Assembly (NCBI RefSeq): GCF_900107125.1
Contig: NZ_FNOU01000008.1
Location: 59,709-123,708, forward strand
DNA from: Eubacterium barkeri
Lineage (GTDB): Bacteria > Bacillota > Clostridia > Eubacteriales > Eubacteriaceae
DNA: 64,000 nucleotides
Reading direction: 5' to 3'
Shown piece after piece: positions 34,840 to 42,983 of this stretch (the first letter of the stretch is position 1; each line of letters opens with the position of its first letter). The notes beneath the pieces were generated by a model. That model was given only the letters and a program-made list of their open reading frames with translations. It was not told the DNA's origin and searched no databases. The position numbers and the translations under genes were made by a program.

Positions 34840-36561
34840 ATGGATTTAAAGGTGGTAGGAGAAAAGAGCGGGGATCTGGACACCCGAATAAAAAATATGT
34901 TTTGGACCATCTGTGGGGACTACCAGATGGAAACCCAGGAGGCTGAAATAACCGGGGATTCAGAGGCAATGGCACTGTACCAGGCAGTGCTGGCCGGGGG
35001 ACGGCAGCGATTTTTAGACCGAGCTTTTGTGGCGGGGTATACGGGCTGGCGCCTAACCCAGGGCTTCGAAAGGAAATCCTTTCTGGCAGTGCTCCATTGG
35101 GGACTTAATCTCTACATCATCCATCAGTTTAGACGGATACGTCCGGGAGTAGTGGATATCCAGGGGAAGGCTTGCCGGGAGCTGATTCAGTGTCGAGTGC
35201 CATCAGTGAATGGCGGTTTCGATGAGGCTCTGGACCAGAGGATGGGGTCCATATTGGCGGGAATGCCAGGGGAAGGGGACGGTGAATACAGTCGTTTGGC
35301 CGAGGATTTAATAAAAAATGCAAAAACTACGGACCAGCTGGCTTGCCTTGAGGGAATTGACAGGCTGTATCAGGAGTTCTTCGGCCTCAGGGCCATTCCA
35401 TTTTCCCGGAGTGCTGTTCATGCCTGGACCAAGCCCTCAGGCAGCGGGATAATCCCTTTTGGGTGGGAGGCGCCAAAGCAGAAGGCTCCTGGTCCCAGCC
35501 GCTCTAAAAATAGTGCAGAGTCCCAAAGGCATTCAGTTGGAAGGGAACATTGCGAGCAGAAAGAAGGGGCATTAGAGGATGCAGCCCAGCAGGTGGTACA
35601 TCATTACGGGGCTTCCTGGATGCCCCTGAACACGACTCGGGCCATTGAGACACGATGGTGTATTGGCCCCCATCGGGATTGTCATCTGCACTACACCCGA
35701 GGCCTCTTACACAGCGACACCCCAGGGGAGAACCGGGGGCACCTGGCGCAACGGAATACCCTGCACAACCGAACCGCCTATGAAAAAAAGCGGGAGGTGT
35801 ACGAGGCCATCATCACGCGTCTGAGGGCCAGTATTTGTAATGCCCTGATGAATAAGCGGGAGTGCTACGAGGTTCAAAGTGACTATGGCAGCGTCGATGT
35901 AAGACGTTTGTGGCGACTGGGGAGGGTGCCAGCGCCCCGGCTTTTCCGTCGGCCGGAGGGAGATGATCAGGGGGATTATGTGGTGGATCTTTTAATCGAC
36001 GGCAGCTTTTCCCAGGTGAATAAGCGAAGCGTCACGGCCATACAGGCCTATATCATTGCCCGGGCCTTGGTGGAAAACGGCATTCCTTGTCGGGTTACCA
36101 GCTTTTGTGGCTTCCTGGATTATACCGTACTTCAGCGGTTTCGGGATTACGAGGACCCCATCCCGGAGACGGACCATATCTTTGAGTACGACTGTGTGGG
36201 CAGTAATCGGGATGGACTGGCCATTCCAGGAATCTGCGATGCCCTTTTAAAGCGGTTTGAGGAGAATAAGATCCTCATTGTTTTAAGTGACGGCCGCCCT
36301 AATGATATCCACCTGGGAGGGCGTGCCGGACCTTTCCGGGGAATGGGCGTATATAGCGGAGAGGCGGCTGTGGGGGATACAGCAAAGGCCGTACGCCGAG
36401 CCAGGCAGCAGGGCATTTCAGTGTTGGGGGTATATTGCGGAGAGCCAAAGGACCTGGCGGCGGAGCAGAAGATCTACGGGAACCAGTTTATCTACATCCG
36501 GGATAAACGCTGCTTTGCGGATGTGGTTTCGGTTTATTTAAAACGTGTGATTGCGGGATAA
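34840..36561 (+). CDS. CobT/NorD-like von Willebrand A (VWA) domain protein
   Basis: 573 residues. The C-terminal third is a VWA domain with a full metal-ion-dependent adhesion site: DGSFS (D387, S389, S391), the later SNRDG and SDGRPND. The N-terminal part is helical, and the middle (~205-245) is rich in Ser, Lys and Gln, like the linker of cobaltochelatase CobT and of NorD. Such proteins usually work with a MoxR/CobS-type AAA+ ATPase to insert metal into, or activate, a target enzyme. No AAA+ partner is in this window. Its place between a MetH-activation-like gene and a DUF1638 gene suggests a role in maturing corrinoid or metal enzymes. Confidence 0.78.
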   Translation: MDLKVVGEKSGDLDTRIKNMFWTICGDYQMETQEAEITGDSEAMALYQAVLAGGRQRFLDRAFVAGYTGWRLTQGFERKSFLAVLHWGLNLYIIHQFRRIRPGVVDIQGKACRELIQCRVPSVNGGFDEALDQRMGSILAGMPGEGDGEYSRLAEDLIKNAKTTDQLACLEGIDRLYQEFFGLRAIPFSRSAVHAWTKPSGSGIIPFGWEAPKQKAPGPSRSKNSAESQRHSVGREHCEQKEGALEDAAQQVVHHYGASWMPLNTTRAIETRWCIGPHRDCHLHYTRGLLHSDTPGENRGHLAQRNTLHNRTAYEKKREVYEAIITRLRASICNALMNKRECYEVQSDYGSVDVRRLWRLGRVPAPRLFRRPEGDDQGDYVVDLLIDGSFSQVNKRSVTAIQAYIIARALVENGIPCRVTSFCGFLDYTVLQRFRDYEDPIPETDHIFEYDCVGSNRDGLAIPGICDALLKRFEENKILIVLSDGRPNDIHLGGRAGPFRGMGVYSGEAAVGDTAKAVRRARQQGISVLGVYCGEPKDLAAEQKIYGNQFIYIRDKRCFADVVSVYLKRVIAG

Positions 36562-36576
36562 GCAAGGAGGCGAAAA

Positions 36577-37227
36577 ATGAAAAAAGTAATCATTGGCTGT
36601 TCAGTGCTGCGTAGAGAAATCGAAGTGGCTTTAGGGTCCCGGGAAGACTTTGTTTGTATTTGGCTGGAGGACCAGCTTCACAATGTGCCGGAAACCCTGC
36701 ACCAGAAGGTTCAGGCCGCCATTGATGCCGCATGGGATGCGGAGGTTATCTACCTGCTTTATGGACACTGCGGCCGGGCCCTTAATGGGGTGCGGGCCCG
36801 GCATTGCCCCCTGGTGCTGCCCCGGGTGGAGGATTGTATTGACGTGATGCTCTATGGCAATCCATCTGTTTCAGATTTGCGCCGGACCTCCTATTTTGTT
36901 TCCCAGGGCTGGCTCTGGGGTGAAGAGGGTCTGGGCTACGAATACGACCGGATGAAGGCAGCCCGGGGAGAGAAGCGGGCCCTGCGCATGGTGCAGGCCA
37001 TGTATCGAAATTATAAATATATCCAATTTCTTTCAACCGGGGTGGAAACCCCGGAGGATCGGAAAAAGTGTGCCCACATTGCGGCGGTTTTGGGCCTTGA
37101 GCTTTCTGAGCTTCCTGGCAGCGTCACCTTGCTGACGGATATGCTAGACGGGGCGGAGGATGATCGGTTTATTAGGGTACTGCCGGATGGGGAGATTGTG
37201 GAGGAAATGTTTCGCCGCCTGGATTAA
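36577..37227 (+). CDS. DUF1638 protein, copy 2
   Basis: 216 residues, paralogue of the protein at 32050 (see the shared motifs there). It keeps LLYGHCGRALNG near 60 and YFVSQGWLWGEEG near 107, but the two copies differ widely elsewhere, so the duplication is old or they act on different partners. GGAGG precedes ATG 36577, 16 bp after the VWA gene, so it is the last gene of the sigma-54 accessory operon. It meets the next gene tail to tail with only 4 bp between. Confidence 0.85.
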   Translation: MKKVIIGCSVLRREIEVALGSREDFVCIWLEDQLHNVPETLHQKVQAAIDAAWDAEVIYLLYGHCGRALNGVRARHCPLVLPRVEDCIDVMLYGNPSVSDLRRTSYFVSQGWLWGEEGLGYEYDRMKAARGEKRALRMVQAMYRNYKYIQFLSTGVETPEDRKKCAHIAAVLGLELSELPGSVTLLTDMLDGAEDDRFIRVLPDGEIVEEMFRRLD

Positions 37228-37231
37228 ATGC

Positions 37232-38674
37232 TTACCGCCCCAGCCCATACTGCTTCATCTTATACTGCAGATTTTGCCGGGACAGACCAAGCTTCCGGGC
37301 ACTCTTACTGATGTTGTAGTCGCAGTCCTCCAGGGTTTCTTTTATAATAGAGCGTTCAATAATAGATAGGGTGTCCTTTAAGCTTTGGTTTGCATCGAGG
37401 TTTGTCAGGTGCTTCGTTTGAATGGTGTGGTAGCTGCTGATCTTCTTTAGATAATCCGGAAGCAAGCTGACGTCCAGTACAGTATCCCGTCGTTGGGCCA
37501 TAAAGATGGCATGGGTGATGGCGTGTTTGAGTTCCCGGATATTGCCGGGCCAATTGTGTTTTTTTAAAACCTTCAGGGCTTCGTCAGATATGCGATAAAG
37601 ATCCTTTCCCATGGGGATGCTTTCACTGGCGAGGAAGGATAAAACCAGATCCTCAATATCCTCCTTCCGTTCAGAAAGTCCAGGGAGGCTGATGCAGAAA
37701 ACAGCCAGACGGTAATAAAGGTCAGATCGTATGCGACCTTGCTCAATGGCCTGCATGGGGTCCTGGTTCATGGCAGAAAGGATACGGGCATCCATGACCA
37801 GCTCCTTATTGCTCCCCACCTTTCGATAGTGTTTCGTTTCAAGGACTCGAAGCAGTTTGGATTGGAGGCCCATGTCCATGGAGTTGATTTCATCAAGGAA
37901 AAGGGTTCCGCCCCGGGCTTCCTCCAGAAGACCGTCAGCGTTGACCGCACCCGTATAGGCCCCTTTGACCGTTCCGAAAAGGGTGCTCTCCATTAAATTT
38001 TCCGGAATAGCACTGCAGTTGATGGCAACGAAGGGCTTTTCGGCCCGCTGGCTGTTGTTATGGATGCTCTGGGCAAAGAGCTCCTTCCCCGTTCCTGTGG
38101 GGCCGGCAATCAAAATAGGAGCCAAAGATTCTGCGGCAATTTTGCCATGGCGGATACACTCTTGCATAATCGAACTTTTTCCGATAATTTCTTTAAAGGT
38201 ATATTGTGTTCCATTGCTGTTGATGGGTTTTAAATCGGCTTGAAGTTTTTTTATGGTATTTGACATCTGTAAATAATCTGAGACATCCCGATAGATACAG
38301 AGGGCGGCCTCAACTTTTTTACTGCCATCGGATGCAAAAATGGGATAGGTACTGCTGATAACATCGGCAATTTTTCCCGATGGTGTTCGATAACGGACAT
38401 GCTTATCCAGGGCTTTTTTTCCAGTTCGGAGAACATATTTCGTCATGGACTCATCAATATACTCATTAATCTCCCAATCCGTCCTTCCAATAACGTCTTC
38501 ACGCTGCATGTTGTCAATGACTTCACATCCCTTTGAATAGCAGATCGTTTTTCCTGAAATGTCGCTAATATGAATACAGACATCTTCCACAGCTTCCAGA
38601 GCGGATAGTGGGATGGCATTGTGCTGCAAAGCATCCGTTACGTTTTCAAAATCCTTTTCAACTGCTGCCTTCAT
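37232..38674 (-). CDS. Sigma-54-dependent activator with PAS domain, copy 2
   Basis: 480 residues. PAS-type sensor at ~20-130 (VCIHISDISGKTICYSKGC). AAA+ domain with Walker A GPTGTGKE (191-198) and the sigma-54 contact loop GAYTGA (238-243), an accepted variant of GAFTGA. A Fis-type helix-turn-helix is at the C-terminus (ISKSARKLGLSRQNLQYKM). Of the RocR/NifA-like group. It lies downstream of the racemase-MttB-MttB operon and close to three sigma-54 promoters (42555, 42895, 44958), so it is the best candidate to drive them through TGCAA-N6-TTGCA-type sites. Confidence 0.92.
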   Translation of the reverse strand: MKAAVEKDFENVTDALQHNAIPLSALEAVEDVCIHISDISGKTICYSKGCEVIDNMQREDVIGRTDWEINEYIDESMTKYVLRTGKKALDKHVRYRTPSGKIADVISSTYPIFASDGSKKVEAALCIYRDVSDYLQMSNTIKKLQADLKPINSNGTQYTFKEIIGKSSIMQECIRHGKIAAESLAPILIAGPTGTGKELFAQSIHNNSQRAEKPFVAINCSAIPENLMESTLFGTVKGAYTGAVNADGLLEEARGGTLFLDEINSMDMGLQSKLLRVLETKHYRKVGSNKELVMDARILSAMNQDPMQAIEQGRIRSDLYYRLAVFCISLPGLSERKEDIEDLVLSFLASESIPMGKDLYRISDEALKVLKKHNWPGNIRELKHAITHAIFMAQRRDTVLDVSLLPDYLKKISSYHTIQTKHLTNLDANQSLKDTLSIIERSIIKETLEDCDYNISKSARKLGLSRQNLQYKMKQYGLGR

Positions 38675-38723
38675 GATGGAACACCTCCTGAAGATATAAC
38701 ATTATTTTACAACGGTAAAGAAA

Positions 38724-38750
38724 AGAAAGCAACCCTGGGGATCGCTTTCT
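38724..38750 (-). terminator. Terminator after the racemase-MttB-MttB operon
   Basis: On the minus strand AGAAAGC ... GCTTTCT, followed by TTTCTTT, just after the stop of the MttB gene at 38782. Confidence 0.75.
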
Positions 38751-38781
38751 TTGTAGGGGGATAGAGAAATAAAAGAGAGGA

Positions 38782-40197
38782 TTAGTTGTATTTTTCTTCG
38801 ATTGTGTTCAGTTGCTGAAGAATTGCCGCATCCAGAGGGGCGACAACATGATTGTCTAAAATATCGTCGATTTTGGCAATAACCTCATCCATAATGGTGG
38901 ATTCGTCGGCATTGACCATGGGACGATTGAAAAACTTGGGATACCAGACGCTCTTGAAATTGGATAAGGTATGCATTTCGTTGAGGTAATGTCCGCCGTG
39001 TCCCACCTGCTTGATGACATCCATGGCCATGGTTTCTTCACTAACCACCACGCCCTTGGTGTAAGCTTCCAATTGATCGATCATTTCGTTGGCCAGAACC
39101 ACCATGGCGGGGGCCACGCTGTTGCAATGATCCAGAACACCGATATCGTGGACGATATTGGCCTTACTCAACAGGGTGGAGAACAGCTCTATCTGAACTT
39201 CTGCCACGGATTGGGGGTCGACGGTTTTAGCGTCGGAACAACCGGCGGTGCCAAAGAAGGGCAGGTGATAGTAGTCGCACATTTCGGAGGCGGCGGCCAC
39301 GGAAAGGTGGAATTCCGGGGCAGCATAGGAGCCGACGGTGGTCTTCATATCGAATACGGTGGGCATGGAGCCGTAGATCATGGGGGCACCGGGCTTGATG
39401 GCCTGGGTCATGACAACGCCCGTCAGGATTTCTGCATTATTCTGGACCAGGGCACCGGCGATGGTGATGGGAGCGGTGCCACCCATCATGCAGTAGGGCA
39501 TATACACCACGGGGATCATGTTTTCTGCGGAGATGCGCAGTTTTTCCGTACTTTCAATGGGGTGGGTCAGTGGTGGGATGGGTTCGCAGTAATTGAAGAT
39601 AAAGGGCTTTTCTGCCAGTTTATCGTGGCCACCCGCCACCACCGCAGCGATATCAATGATTTCCTGGAGGGATTCAATATCGTTGGTAGAGAAGTTGATG
39701 GTCTTATTGAAGTTTTTCACCGTTTCTAAAAAGGTCACCTGGGATTGGACTGCCGGGTCTACATCCCCGCACATTCCCACGGAGAGCACAAAGCTGATGT
39801 TCTTCAGGGCATCGGCAATGGTGCACATGGTTTTAATGTCTGCCTTGTTGAAAATGCGGGCGGTGTTGGTCTTATAGTCCAGGTATTCCAATTGGTCGGA
39901 GTGGGTGCCGAAGTACACGTTATTTCGGCTGTCAATGACCATGCTTTCACTGCCGTCCCGGTTGTAGAGGGTTAGCTCTTTGGGAATGGTGCCCAGGGCT
40001 TTCTGGACGATGGCTTCTGGAATTTTAACCATTTCGCCATCCACGTCACAGCCGTAGGCAGCCAGGGCAGATAACATTTTTTCACCGGAAATTCTCATGC
40101 CGACATCGGATAAAAGCTCCAGGCTTTTTTCATGGATCTGTTGGATCCCTTGGGAATCTAAGACATTAAAGTTAATATTTCTTTTTTTGGTTTCCAT
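38782..40197 (-). CDS. MttB-family methyltransferase of the HTL-motif subclass
   Basis: 471 residues, no in-frame TAG. It differs from the other three MttB proteins in the C-terminal motif: GGHYLNEMHTLSNFKS (~403-418) replaces the GRTPK motif. The HTL form is the one found in trimethylamine methyltransferase MttB and many betaine demethylases, so its substrate and corrinoid partner probably differ. It lies 50 bp behind another MttB gene in the same operon, which suggests sequential or alternative demethylation of one compound, or a two-subunit enzyme. Confidence 0.9.
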   Translation of the reverse strand: METKKRNINFNVLDSQGIQQIHEKSLELLSDVGMRISGEKMLSALAAYGCDVDGEMVKIPEAIVQKALGTIPKELTLYNRDGSESMVIDSRNNVYFGTHSDQLEYLDYKTNTARIFNKADIKTMCTIADALKNISFVLSVGMCGDVDPAVQSQVTFLETVKNFNKTINFSTNDIESLQEIIDIAAVVAGGHDKLAEKPFIFNYCEPIPPLTHPIESTEKLRISAENMIPVVYMPYCMMGGTAPITIAGALVQNNAEILTGVVMTQAIKPGAPMIYGSMPTVFDMKTTVGSYAAPEFHLSVAAASEMCDYYHLPFFGTAGCSDAKTVDPQSVAEVQIELFSTLLSKANIVHDIGVLDHCNSVAPAMVVLANEMIDQLEAYTKGVVVSEETMAMDVIKQVGHGGHYLNEMHTLSNFKSVWYPKFFNRPMVNADESTIMDEVIAKIDDILDNHVVAPLDAAILQQLNTIEEKYN

Positions 40198-40247
40198 TAA
40201 AAATACTCCTAATTTTTATTTTGAGGGGATTTTATATTCTTCTGAGA

Positions 40248-41678
40248 CTAAATTCGTTCACGGTATTTTGCGGGGATGTAGGGATCCAGCATGGCGGCCT
40301 GCTCTGCAGTGATTTCCGGCGGGGTATAGGAGGCCAAACGTTCATCGACGGCCTTCTTGAGGGTACTGATGATGGCGGGATTGCCCTTTTGCTGCCATTG
40401 GCCAGGATCTCCTTTGTTGAAGTGCTTGGGTGCGAAGAATTCCTGGCGAAAGAGCTTGGGGGTCCGGCCTTGGAGGTAATTACCCCGGGGCCCAACTTTT
40501 TCGATGAGCTTGTAGCTTAGGGTTTCATCGTCCACGCGAATCCCTTCCTGCATCCGGCGGTGCATCCGGTAGACATCTTCATCCATCAGGAATTTTTCAA
40601 AACTGGTGATGTTAAAGCTCCCCATGATCCCGCAGGCATGGAGCACCAGGTCAGGCTTGATTTCCAGGGTAGAACGAATCATCATATCCGATTCGTAACC
40701 AGCCTGGGCATCGAAATCCTTGGCATCGCTTAGGCCGCCGCAGGTCCGGAAGGGCACCTGGTAGAAATCTGCCAGTCCCCGGGTGGCATAGCCGATGAGG
40801 GCGGTTTCCGGGGCGCCAATGGACAGCTGGATTTCACGCAGGTTGGTGGAGGCGGAGGTTTGACCGTAAACCACGGGAATACCCGGACGTACCAGCTGGG
40901 CCATGACCAGACCAGCTACGATTTCCGCATTGGTCATGGCCACCAGTCCGGCAATGGAGGGAGGACCGGTGAGGACCGGCATGGCGCAGGGTGAGAACCA
41001 GAGGGGCTGATTCATTTCCGCAGCCACCAGGAATTTTACCAAGGGGTCGTGATCGTAGCACAGCGGAGACAAGGAATTCACATGGACGATATTATTGTAG
41101 ACATTGCTGCGGCCTTCAAATTGATTAATGAGCTCCAATCCTTTTTTGAAAGGTTCCCGAATATCTCCCTGGAGGGGGAAGGTGTTGGGCATGAGATGAA
41201 TACCCGTTTTATGGGAATATTTCAAGAGCATGGCGACAGGGCTGTAGACCCGTTCATCAAGGCTGAGTTCTTTATCATCCAGGAAGATATTGAAATAGTT
41301 GGCGTCGATGACGTCGCTGGTATCGGAGAGCTTGAATAAATCCACGGTTTCGTCATTGGTCATTTTGTGGATTTGACCGTCTTCAAGGCGATAGATGCTG
41401 CCGACCGCTGGCATGAGAACCAGGCTTCCGCCGCCAAAGGTATGGTTACCCTTGGAATTTTCCACGGTGAAGCTGGGGGGAATGGTGGACAGAGCAGCCA
41501 TTACCATTTTTTCGTCCATAAAGACGGTGGTACCGTCCACACGGGCACCGTGCTGCTTGAATATTTCGAGGACCGCTTCATTTTCAAAATTGACACCAAC
41601 CTCAGACAGAATTTTCAGTGAGGTTTCGTGGATTTTTTGGATGTCTGCTTTCGAAATATAATGTTCATATAATTCCAT
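40248..41678 (-). CDS. MttB-family methyltransferase, GRTPK subclass, second gene of the racemase operon
   Basis: 476 residues, full length, no TAG. Motifs near the C-terminus, GPRGNYLQGRTPKLFRQE, match the proteins at 26643 and 54887. The N-terminus (YISKADIQKIHETSLKILSE) is typical of the family. AGGAGT precedes ATG 41678. It lies between the Asp/Glu-racemase-like gene (51-bp gap) and the HTL-type MttB gene. The transcript starts at the sigma-54 promoter 42555-42570. Confidence 0.9.
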   Translation of the reverse strand: MELYEHYISKADIQKIHETSLKILSEVGVNFENEAVLEIFKQHGARVDGTTVFMDEKMVMAALSTIPPSFTVENSKGNHTFGGGSLVLMPAVGSIYRLEDGQIHKMTNDETVDLFKLSDTSDVIDANYFNIFLDDKELSLDERVYSPVAMLLKYSHKTGIHLMPNTFPLQGDIREPFKKGLELINQFEGRSNVYNNIVHVNSLSPLCYDHDPLVKFLVAAEMNQPLWFSPCAMPVLTGPPSIAGLVAMTNAEIVAGLVMAQLVRPGIPVVYGQTSASTNLREIQLSIGAPETALIGYATRGLADFYQVPFRTCGGLSDAKDFDAQAGYESDMMIRSTLEIKPDLVLHACGIMGSFNITSFEKFLMDEDVYRMHRRMQEGIRVDDETLSYKLIEKVGPRGNYLQGRTPKLFRQEFFAPKHFNKGDPGQWQQKGNPAIISTLKKAVDERLASYTPPEITAEQAAMLDPYIPAKYRERI

Positions 41679-41729
41679 AATGACTCCTCTTTCATTTGAC
41701 TTTTATTACACAATGGGTTTAGTATACCC

Positions 41730-42509
41730 TTAAATATGGCCGTAGTAATCGCGATGGGCGACACAGGACCAGGCATAATCCAGAAGGGTGCCCCAGCTGA
41801 ATACGGGCAGATCGACTTCCCGCTGGATGGCCCGGGCAAAGGGCTGCATGCCGGTGCATTCCAACATAATGGCTTTAATATCCGGATGCTTTGCGATGAA
41901 TTCCTTGGCAATACGGATCATATCTTTTTCAGATTCATCATAGTAGCTTTCTGGGATTTCCGGACGTTTTTCATGATCCCAAAGGGTATCAAACTGTGGG
42001 CATCCATATTCATCCTGGGCACCGGCAATGTAGAAGTTGCTCTTTAAGTCGATGCCGACCTTTTCCAGATGGGTGTCCGTCAGGAATCGTTTCTGAGCAC
42101 AGATGATGCCCACGGCATTGGTGGGTCCAATGAGCTGCTGGATGAAGGGAACCTGGAGCAGGCTGGACATGAATACGGGGATATCCACGGCAGCGGCAAC
42201 ATCTTGTTGGAAGTAAGCGAAATAGCCACATTCAGCAGCAATGGCCCGGCAACCCATGCGTTCCAGATTTTTAGCGGCCTGGACGATGGGGGCACGGCAG
42301 GGGGTTTTATCCTGTTCCCATACTAGGGTGTAGTTATCCACACCCTTAGCAATTTCATATTGGATCGGGAAGCCCCAGGCACTGGCGTTACGAACATCCC
42401 CAGGGAATCCTGGATAGGCATCATCCAGTACCATGATGCCGATCCCCATGCCGTAGCAGGTATGGTTCTTCCGGGTGGTCATGTAATTGATGTTTAAATC
42501 TCTTTGCAT
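41730..42509 (-). CDS. Aspartate/glutamate racemase-superfamily protein
   Basis: About 259 residues. Two cysteines sit where the Asp/Glu/hydantoin racemase and arylmalonate decarboxylase superfamily has its catalytic pair: C94 in AAECGYFAYF and C218 in MLECTGMQPFA. Start ATG 42509 is preferred because GGAGG lies 8 nt before it; the frame extends to 42524. As first gene of an operon with two MttB methyltransferases, it could interconvert stereoisomers of the methylated substrate or of its demethylated product (for example D/L forms of a proline-betaine- or carnitine-like compound). This role is inferred only from context. Confidence 0.8.
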   Translation of the reverse strand: MQRDLNINYMTTRKNHTCYGMGIGIMVLDDAYPGFPGDVRNASAWGFPIQYEIAKGVDNYTLVWEQDKTPCRAPIVQAAKNLERMGCRAIAAECGYFAYFQQDVAAAVDIPVFMSSLLQVPFIQQLIGPTNAVGIICAQKRFLTDTHLEKVGIDLKSNFYIAGAQDEYGCPQFDTLWDHEKRPEIPESYYDESEKDMIRIAKEFIAKHPDIKAIMLECTGMQPFARAIQREVDLPVFSWGTLLDYAWSCVAHRDYYGHI

Positions 42510-42554
42510 AATATTATCCTCCACGATAAAATTAATTTTATTGGATAATTAAAA

Positions 42555-42570
42555 GCAAGCTTTGTGCCAA
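42555..42570 (-). promoter_or_regulatory. Sigma-54 promoter of the racemase-MttB-MttB operon
   Basis: On the minus strand TTGGCAC-AAAGC-TTGC, a full match to the -24/-12 consensus, 46 bp before the start at 42509. Confidence 0.9.
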
Positions 42571-42825
42571 AAATTGAACGAATTGAATAATTTAAGAATC
42601 AAAATGGACAGTACGGCAAAAGGTCTAAATTATTCGATATAATGAAGTATACTATATATAAAAGGGGCAAGAGCTGAATTTTTAAAAGATAAAAAAATCG
42701 GAGTACAAAACCTTTATATAAATTGTATGGAAAAGAATGCAAAAAATAATCCATGCAAAAATATGGGCATATCTGCGCAAAGAACGGATGAAAACGGGAA
42801 TCGAAAACGTTAATCATCTAGAGGG

Positions 42826-42841
42826 TGCAAATATATTTGCA
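42826..42841. promoter_or_regulatory. Probable activator binding site, TGCAA-N6-TTGCA
   Basis: Perfect 16-bp palindrome TGCAAATATATTTGCA, ~55 bp upstream of the plus-strand sigma-54 promoter and ~260 bp from the minus-strand one. Related sites occur before the promoter at 44958. Confidence 0.65.
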
Positions 42842-42894
42842 ATGGAAAGGGGATGTTAGCTTCCAAAGTGGCGGAATTTTGAGAGGGTTAAGAA

Positions 42895-42909
42895 TGGCAT
42901 GAAAATTGC
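42895..42909 (+). promoter_or_regulatory. Sigma-54 promoter of the BCCT gene at 42984
   Basis: TGGCAT-GAAAA-TTGC with GG and GC 10 bp apart. Confidence 0.85.
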
Positions 42910-42983
42910 TTTATATAAGTGATAACAATCTGGAATCGCTAAAGGAGAGAGGCGGACCGGAAATAAAAATTGAAGGAGTTAAC

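Larger units (their letters stand above)
42510..42983. other. Divergent sigma-54 control region
   Basis: The 474-bp A/T-rich gap contains two sigma-54 promoters facing outward (42555-42570 minus, 42895-42909 plus), a perfect 16-bp palindrome between them, and repeated TGCAA half-sites near 42738 and 42753. No gene is supported. Confidence 0.8.

Noticed and set aside
38971..39729. Plus-strand open frame of 252 codons rich in Gly and His
   Set aside because: Antisense to the MttB gene at 38782-40197, with no RBS and no known domain; Gly/His-rich translations are typical shadows here.
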